From Thermoanaerobacter kivui (GTDB lineage Bacteria > Bacillota > Thermoanaerobacteria > Thermoanaerobacterales > Thermoanaerobacteraceae): a DNA stretch of 64,000 nucleotides. Below are positions 58,716-64,000 of this stretch, in pieces. The notes below the pieces were generated by a model that was given only the letters and a program-made list of their open reading frames with translations, was not told the origin of the DNA and searched no databases. Position 1 is the stretch's first letter. Each line of letters begins with the position of its first letter. The stretch lies in contig NZ_CP009170.1 of the NCBI RefSeq assembly GCF_000763575.1, positions 583,501-647,500 of the forward strand. Direction: 5' to 3'. A program made the position numbers and the translations under genes.

Positions 58716-58793
58716 ATGAAAGCAAAAGATGTTTTGGAATTATTAAAAATATCGAGACCTACATTAACCAAAGAAGAAAAGTTCAAAGAATAA
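58716..58793 (+). pseudogene. tnpA: IS607-type serine recombinase TnpA, N-terminal stub
   Basis: MKAKDVLELLKISRPTLTK is the MerR-like helix-turn-helix start of IS607 TnpA, preceded by AAAGTGAGG. After about 19 residues the sequence runs into EEKFKE and a stop, so the catalytic domain is missing. The following 58794-58979 has no recognisable feature. Confidence 0.65.
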
Positions 58794-58979
58794 AAAAGCA
58801 CACTGTGTTGCGAATCTGTCTTGTGAGTTTCAGCTTTACCTTAACTATATGAGTTGCTGAAGCGCTCTGGATATTGGAATATTCTGTGTTTTAACTAGGT
58901 GATAAAGTCAAGTGTGTTAATTGGTTTGCTGTGAGTGAACAGGTTTCAGTTACTTAAAAGATAAGAAGAGGGTGATTGT

Positions 58980-59237
58980 ATGAAAATCACAAAGAAAATA
59001 GAAATTCCGGAGGAAATACTTATAAGTCTTAGAAAAAGTGAAGATGAGTTTATAGCTGAGCTGAAAAGAACAGCAGCAGTGAGATACTATAGGGAAAGAA
59101 AGCTTTCTCTGGGGCAGTGCGCAGCACTTGCTGAAATGAGTGAGGAAGAATTTATAAAATACCTTGCAAGTTTTGACACAAGTATTTTTTCCTTTGATGA
59201 TAAGGAAGAACTTTTGGAGGACATTAAAAATGCCTAA
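58980..59237 (+). CDS. UPF0175-family antitoxin-like protein
   Basis: 85 residues with the UPF0175 pattern: an N-terminal beta strand (KITKKIEIPEEILISL), a helical middle with AVRYYRERKLSLGQCAALAEMS, predicted HTH, and an acidic tail. RBS AGAGGGTGATTG. Overlaps the next gene by 8 bases. Usually paired with a DUF3368 PIN-like toxin, as here. Confidence 0.82.
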   Translation: MKITKKIEIPEEILISLRKSEDEFIAELKRTAAVRYYRERKLSLGQCAALAEMSEEEFIKYLASFDTSIFSFDDKEELLEDIKNA

Positions 59238-59706
59238 AGTCGTTGCTAATTCAACGCCAATAATAGTTCTTTCCAATATAAACAAAATTGAAATTTTAAA
59301 AAAGCTCTATGAAGTTGTTTACGTACCTTATGGTGTTTTTGAAGAAGTAAGTTTTGGCGATAGTAAAGATACTTTTAAAACTAATGATTTTATAAAAATT
59401 GAGAAAATAGAAGACAAAGAAGCCACGTAGTTTTTTCCTGCCTACCTTCATAGAGGAGAAGTAGAAGTAATGATCTTAGCAAAAGAAATTAGCGCTGATC
59501 TATGCCTAATAGACGATTACCTTGCAAGAAAGCATGCAAAAAGCTTAGGGCTGACTGTCACTGGGACGTTAGGAGTATTAATAAAAGCAAAAGAGAAAGG
59601 CCTTTTAAAAGAAATAAAGCCTTTACTGGATGAGATGATACAGAAAAAGTTTTTTATTGATAAAAAATTGTATGATGAAGTTTTAGAAATTTGTAAAGAA
59701 AAGTAA
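59230..59706 (+). pseudogene. DUF3368 PIN-like toxin interrupted by an in-frame TAG
   Basis: Starts VVANSTPIIVLSNINKIEIL, a PIN-type first strand with its acidic residue replaced by Asn-Ser as usual for this family. A single TAG at 59428 follows EDKEAT; the same frame continues FFPAYLHRGEVEVMILAKEI and LCLIDDYLARKHAKSLGL to the normal end. No other lesion. Either a recent nonsense mutation or read-through. Confidence 0.8.
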
Positions 59707-60150
59707 TGCATCGTCAGATGTTTTATTTTACAAAATTTTGAAATGAAAGCAGATCTTAATTTATATGTAAGATGATAAAATGTTAGAACTGAAAAAAGTT
59801 GTTCGGGAAAGAGGGAGTTTTATCTCTACAACAGTTAAAGTTTTCCATTACTATATGGGTTTATCCTAAAATTTTGCTAAAAATTTATAAAAAATTTCCT
59901 TAAAAAAGAAGGAAAATAGTATTTTATGTCGAAAATATATTAATTGGATTGGTTATCCATTCTTTTTGACATGACCCGATAGGACTTATGAGGCTGTTTC
60001 GGCGCCCATAAGTTTTATTGGTGGTAATATAGATTATAGATACAAAAAGCGGAGGTGGTGCTATTTAAGCACTTGCGCCCGCAGAGTGAGGCTTTATCTT
60101 TTTTATTTCCTGCAGTAGTCAAAAATGATGTGATATAATATAGGTGAGAT
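59707..60150 (+). other. Gap with a GC-rich, possibly structured block at 59984-60090
   Basis: The first 230 bp are AT-rich and featureless. From 59970 the composition changes: ACTTATG (59984) pairs with CATAAGT (60007-60013), GCGG (60049) with CCGC (60079) and GTGCT (60058) with AGCAC (60068-60072). No known riboswitch core was recognised. Confidence 0.35.
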
Positions 60151-61176
60151 ATGATGGAAACTGATAAAAATAAAAAGAATTTAAATGCCCCTCATGATAA
60201 AGGTTATAAATATCTACTTTCTCATAAAAAAGTATTTATTGAACTTTTAAGAAGTTTTGTCAAAAAAGATTGGGTAAATGAAATAGACGAATCTAAAGTA
60301 ATACGAATAAACAAATCCTTCATATTGCAAGATTTTAAAAATAAAGAGGCTGATTTGGTTTATCAAGTAAAATTGAAGGATAAAGAAGTTTTCTTTTATA
60401 TATTGTTGGAATTACAATCAAAAGTTGATTTTCAAATGCCATACAGATTGTTATTGTATATAATTGAAGTGTGGAGAGAAATTCTTAAAGATACATCATT
60501 AAACCAGCAAAAAAGGAAGGACTATAAATTACCAGCGATTATTCCTATTGTGTTGTATAATGGTGTTAATAGATGGACTGCTTCTTTGAGCTTTAAAGAA
60601 ACGATAGATTCATATCAATTATTTGGAGAAAATATAATAGATTTTAAATATATTTTCATTGATGTGAATAGATATAATGAAGAAGAACTTTTACAATTAT
60701 CTAATCTTATAGGTAGTGTCTTTTTGCTAGACAGAAGGATAGACAGAGAAGAATTAATAGAAAGATTAAAAAAATTAACAGATGTGCTTAAAAATCTGTC
60801 TGAAGAAGAGTTTATATTATTGAGAAACTGGTTTGTGTCTATTATATTCAGATTTCTACCCGAAGGCAAAAGAGAAGAGGTAAAGAAAATATTCGAAAAG
60901 AGTGAGGGGGTGGAAAAAATGATTTCCAATTTAGAACGTAGTTTAAAAGAGGAATTTAAAAAAACTAGAAAAGAAGGAAAAATAGAAGGGAAAAAAGAAG
61001 GAAAAATAGAAGGAATACGAATGGTGCTACTTGAACAATTGAAAGAAAAGTTTAAAGATATACCTTTTGAATATATAAATGGACTTGAAAAGTTAGATGA
61101 CAAAGCATTACTTGCTTTAGCAAGAGATATTTTGAAAATTGAAAAATTAGATGACTTAAAGAAGTATATAAATTAA
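60151..61176 (+). CDS. Rpn-family recombination-promoting nuclease / putative transposase
   Basis: 341 residues. N-terminal PDDEXK_2/Transposase_31-type domain: APHDKGYKYLLSHKKVFIEL, ADLVYQVKLKDKEVFFYILLELQSKVDF with the D...ExQ active-site pattern, and PAIIPIVLYNGVNRWTA. The C-terminal region is charged and contains a KEGK/IEGK tandem run, common in the family. Two adjacent ATGs (60151, 60154). E. coli Rpn proteins cut DNA and promote RecA-independent recombination; the role here is inferred from family. Confidence 0.88.
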   Translation: MMETDKNKKNLNAPHDKGYKYLLSHKKVFIELLRSFVKKDWVNEIDESKVIRINKSFILQDFKNKEADLVYQVKLKDKEVFFYILLELQSKVDFQMPYRLLLYIIEVWREILKDTSLNQQKRKDYKLPAIIPIVLYNGVNRWTASLSFKETIDSYQLFGENIIDFKYIFIDVNRYNEEELLQLSNLIGSVFLLDRRIDREELIERLKKLTDVLKNLSEEEFILLRNWFVSIIFRFLPEGKREEVKKIFEKSEGVEKMISNLERSLKEEFKKTRKEGKIEGKKEGKIEGIRMVLLEQLKEKFKDIPFEYINGLEKLDDKALLALARDILKIEKLDDLKKYIN

Positions 61177-61310
61177 TTTTATAGGCATGGTCTTTTATTT
61201 TTTGGTGTAATAATGGACTAATTGTACGAAATCATAATTTAGTATAATTGGGTGGAGAGGGAATTTTTTTATTTTAAGGGAAATCAAACTTTCTAGAGAG
61301 GGTTTTAAGT

Positions 61311-62426
61311 ATGGAGATAGAATTAATTAATTTGAAACGACAGTATAAAAATTTAAAAGATAAAATAAATCAAGCAATAGAAAAAGTTTTAGAAAATGGC
61401 CAATATATCTTAGGTCCAGAAGTAAAAGCTTTTGAAAGAGAAATAGCAGAATACTTAGGTGTAAAATACGCAATAGGTGTAGCAAACGGGACTGATGCTT
61501 TGGTGCTTTCATTAAGAGCTCTTGGTATTGGACCAGGGAATGAAGTTATAACAACTCCTTTTACCTTTTTTGCAACATCAGAGGCAGTTTCTCAGGTAGG
61601 TGCTACACCAGTTTTTGTTGATATAGATCCAGATACCTACAATATAAATCCTGATTTGATAGAAGAAAAAATTACTGAAAAAACAAAAGCTATCTTACCA
61701 GTACATATTTTTGGACAACCCTGTGATATGAACAAAATCATGGAAATTGCCAAAAAACACAATTTATACGTAATCGAAGATGCCTGCCAAGCAATAGGAG
61801 CAGAGTATAAAGGCCAAAAAGTAGGCACTTTTGGAGATGTCGCCTGTTTTTCATTTTTTCCCACAAAAAACTTAGGTGGTTATGGCGATGGGGGAATGGT
61901 TGTAACTAATAATCCAGAAATAGCTGAAAAAGTGGACATTCTCAGAAAGCATGGCAGCAAAAAGAAATATTATAACGAAGAAATTGGATATAACAGCAGA
62001 CTCGATGAACTGCAGGCTGCAATTTTAAGAGTAAAATTAAAATATCTTGATATGTGGAATGGTCAAAGAATTAGTGCAGCTAATAAATATAACGAACTAT
62101 TAAAAGACTTATCGGATGTCATAAAAACTCCATATAAATTGCCAGAGGTTAAACACATATATCATTTGTACTGCATACAAAGTGAAAAAAGAGAATTTTT
62201 AATGGAAAAATTAAAAGAAAATGGCATTGCAACAGGGATATACTATCCTGTGCCATTACATCTTCAAAAGGCGTATGCGGATTTAGGCTACAAAGAAGGC
62301 GACTTGCCAGTTGCTGAAGGAGTATGTAGAAAAATTTTTGCTATACCGATGTATCCTGAAATTACTGATGAAGAGATTAACTATGTTAGTGAGATACTGC
62401 ACAAAATTGTAAACGAAGGAGATTGA
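61311..62426 (+). CDS. DegT/DnrJ/EryC1 sugar aminotransferase (WbpE-like)
   Basis: 371-residue PLP enzyme, transferring an amino group to C3 of a nucleotide sugar. N-terminus IELINLKRQYKNLKDKINQA, TTPFTFFATSEAVSQVGATP, the PLP-binding Asp in VIEDACQAIGAEY and Lys186 in FFPTKNLGGYGDGG. The context with a WbpA-type dehydrogenase and a Gfo/Idh enzyme points to UDP-3-amino-GlcNAc uronate synthesis. Followed by the dehydrogenase after 4 bp. Confidence 0.9.
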   Translation: MEIELINLKRQYKNLKDKINQAIEKVLENGQYILGPEVKAFEREIAEYLGVKYAIGVANGTDALVLSLRALGIGPGNEVITTPFTFFATSEAVSQVGATPVFVDIDPDTYNINPDLIEEKITEKTKAILPVHIFGQPCDMNKIMEIAKKHNLYVIEDACQAIGAEYKGQKVGTFGDVACFSFFPTKNLGGYGDGGMVVTNNPEIAEKVDILRKHGSKKKYYNEEIGYNSRLDELQAAILRVKLKYLDMWNGQRISAANKYNELLKDLSDVIKTPYKLPEVKHIYHLYCIQSEKREFLMEKLKENGIATGIYYPVPLHLQKAYADLGYKEGDLPVAEGVCRKIFAIPMYPEITDEEINYVSEILHKIVNEGD

Positions 62427-62430
62427 TATT

Positions 62431-63768
62431 GTGGAGAGGAAGAAAGAGTTTAGCAGGACATACTATGAACTTTTAGACAAAATAGAGAGCAAAAAGGCAG
62501 TAATAGGGGTAATAGGGTTAGGCTATGTAGGATTGCCTCTTGCGGTGGAAAAAGCTAAAGCAGGATATAAAGTAATAGGATTTGACATTCAAGAGCACAA
62601 GGTGGAAAAAGTAAACAAAGGCATAAATTACATTGGTGATATCCTAGATGGAGACTTAAAAGAAGTGGTTGAGCAGGGAAGATTAACGGCCACAAATGAT
62701 TATGCTTTTCTAAAAGATGTAGATGCAGTTGCGATATGTGTTCCTACACCTCTTGATAAAAATAAACAGCCTGACTTATCCTACATAATTAACTCTACCA
62801 AAGAAATAGCAAAATATTTACATAAAGGCATGTTGGTTGTACTTGAAAGCACTACATATCCCGGTACCACTGAAGAAGTTGTAAAACCTATTTTAGACGA
62901 GACTGGCTTGATATGCGGAGAAGACTATTTTTTAGCCTATTCACCTGAAAGAGTGGATCCCGGTAACAAGCAATACAATACAAAAAATACTCCTAAAGTG
63001 GTAGGCGGCGTCACAAAACAATGTACAAAAATTGCCGCTGCTCTTTATAGAAATGTCCTTGACAGTGAAGTGTTTGAAGTATCAAGTCCCAAAGTAGCAG
63101 AGATGGAAAAAATATATGAAAACACTTTTAGAAATATCAATATAGCACTGGCTAATGAAATGGCTATCATATGTTATCGCATGGGCATAGATGTATGGGA
63201 AGTAATTGAGGCAGCAAAGACAAAGCCCTACGGTTTTATGGCTTTTTATCCTGGTCCAGGACTTGGTGGCCATTGCATTCCTATTGATCCTTTTTATCTC
63301 GCGTGGAAAGCAAGAGAATATGACTATCATACAAGGCTCATCGAAACCTCAGGTGAAATAAATAATTACATGCCAGAATTTGTAGTGGAGCGCATTTCAA
63401 GAATTTTAAATAGATTTAAAAAACCAATCAATGGTTCGACTATCTTGCTTTTAGGAGTAGCTTATAAAAAAGATATAGATGATATAAGGGAATCACCCGC
63501 TCTAAAGATAATCTCAATGTTAGAAAAAGAAGGAGCAAAAGTAAAATATAACGATCCCCATGTACCTGAATTTAAACATAATGGCAAATTGTATTATTCA
63601 GAGAATCTAACTGATGATTTATTAAGTTCCTCTGACCTTGTTGTAATTACAACAGACCACACAAAATACGATTATGAGCATATAGTTAAGACAGCAAAGT
63701 TTGTATTTGACACAAGAAATGCTACAAAAAACTTAAAAGAATTAAGAGAAAAAATAGAAGTGCTGTAG
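62431..63768 (+). CDS. wbpA: UDP-N-acetyl-D-glucosamine 6-dehydrogenase (WbpA-like)
   Basis: 445 residues. NAD-binding GVIGLGYVGLPLAVEKAKAG, ESTTYPGTTEEVV, YSPERVDPGN, and the catalytic Cys282 in LGGHCIPIDPFYLAWKA. Oxidises C6 of UDP-GlcNAc (or a relative) to the uronic acid. GTG start after GGAGATTGATATT; four bases past the aminotransferase. Confidence 0.92.
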   Translation: MERKKEFSRTYYELLDKIESKKAVIGVIGLGYVGLPLAVEKAKAGYKVIGFDIQEHKVEKVNKGINYIGDILDGDLKEVVEQGRLTATNDYAFLKDVDAVAICVPTPLDKNKQPDLSYIINSTKEIAKYLHKGMLVVLESTTYPGTTEEVVKPILDETGLICGEDYFLAYSPERVDPGNKQYNTKNTPKVVGGVTKQCTKIAAALYRNVLDSEVFEVSSPKVAEMEKIYENTFRNINIALANEMAIICYRMGIDVWEVIEAAKTKPYGFMAFYPGPGLGGHCIPIDPFYLAWKAREYDYHTRLIETSGEINNYMPEFVVERISRILNRFKKPINGSTILLLGVAYKKDIDDIRESPALKIISMLEKEGAKVKYNDPHVPEFKHNGKLYYSENLTDDLLSSSDLVVITTDHTKYDYEHIVKTAKFVFDTRNATKNLKELREKIEVL

Positions 63769-63776
63769 GTGATAAA

Positions 63777-64000
63777 ATGGATAAAAAATTAAGATTTGGA
63801 TTGATTGGTTGTGGCAGGATTTCTTTTAAGCATATTGAAGCCTTAGCAAATAATTATGATAATGCAGAATTAGTTGCACTGTGTGATTTGGAAATTGAAA
63901 AAGCTGAATTATTGAAAAAAAGATACATAGAGCTATTGGATAAAAAAAATGTAAAGATAAATAACATAGAAATATATCGGGATTATCAAGAACTACTAAA
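63777..64000 (+). CDS. Gfo/Idh/MocA-family oxidoreductase, start only (3' end off window)
   Basis: ATG after TAGGTGATAAA. The visible 74 residues contain the Rossmann signature FGLIGCGRISFKHIEALANN and VALCDLEIEKAE. After a WbpA and beside a WbpE homolog, the likely role is the C3 dehydrogenase WbpB, but the substrate domain is not visible. Confidence 0.88.
   Translation, partial: MDKKLRFGLIGCGRISFKHIEALANNYDNAELVALCDLEIEKAELLKKRYIELLDKKNVKINNIEIYRDYQELL

Noticed and set aside
60955-61015. Repeated KEGK/IEGK codons as a possible DNA repeat element
   Set aside because: It is a low-complexity charged tract normal for Rpn-family C-terminal regions and stays in frame.

Overview
The window is a low-GC Firmicutes chromosome segment, most likely from a thermophilic anaerobe of the Thermoanaerobacter/Caldanaerobacter group. 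This rests on gene order (ligA-gatCAB; rph-rdgB-phosphodiesterase; tig-clpP-clpX-lon-ysxC; an F1Fo operon without atpI), the AT-rich lysine/glutamate-heavy proteins and the kinds of mobile elements present. The species call is inference.

1-12.4 kb holds the end of DNA ligase, the GatCAB amidotransferase operon and an oligopeptide ABC transporter operon with two tandem binding-protein genes (oppA1, oppA2, oppB, oppC, oppD, oppF). 12.4-14.6 kb is a mobile-element patch. It has a 334-bp palindromic element enclosing a GC-rich structured RNA, a frameshifted small gene and a decayed tnpB copy that keeps its RNA-like right end. 14.7-18.5 kb holds a cell-wall amidase, RNase PH, an XTP pyrophosphatase and a phosphodiesterase. 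A consensus promoter then drives nine tRNA genes.

19.5-34.3 kb appears to be one decayed island integrated into the last of those nine tRNA genes, tRNA-Lys(CTT). A 23-bp piece of that tRNA's 3' end recurs at 34268-34290, an integrase remnant lies beside the intact tRNA, and the next tRNA of the array, tRNA-Leu(TAG), sits just past the far repeat. Inside are a PTS locus broken by internal deletions, a phosphodiesterase, a nitroreductase followed by a group II intron remnant, an IS110 remnant, an HD-domain gene, a branched-chain amino-acid ABC operon with a frameshifted livM, a pstB stub joined to phoU, a TPP riboswitch with only a thiM stub behind it, and an ISLre2-type transposase remnant.

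34.3-48 kb returns to core genes: trigger factor, ClpP, ClpX, Lon and YsxC, then the full ATP synthase operon atpBEFHAGDC. 47.9-53.1 kb is on the minus strand: an EamA transporter, NAD synthetase, and a NitT/TauT-type ABC transporter. 53.3-55.8 kb is a large Wzy-like membrane protein with C-terminal TPRs. 55.8-61.2 kb is accessory: IS607-type remnants, two PD-(D/E)XK nuclease-like genes, and an antitoxin-toxin pair with an amber codon in the toxin. The window ends in a polysaccharide locus whose three genes match the opening of the WbpA/WbpB/WbpE route to diacetamido uronic acid sugars.

The strongest items for follow-up are the structured RNA at 12497-12680, the tRNA-bounded island, the covarying right-end hairpin shared by the two tnpB copies, and the riboswitch and intron fragments. 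No CRISPR array or rRNA gene was seen.
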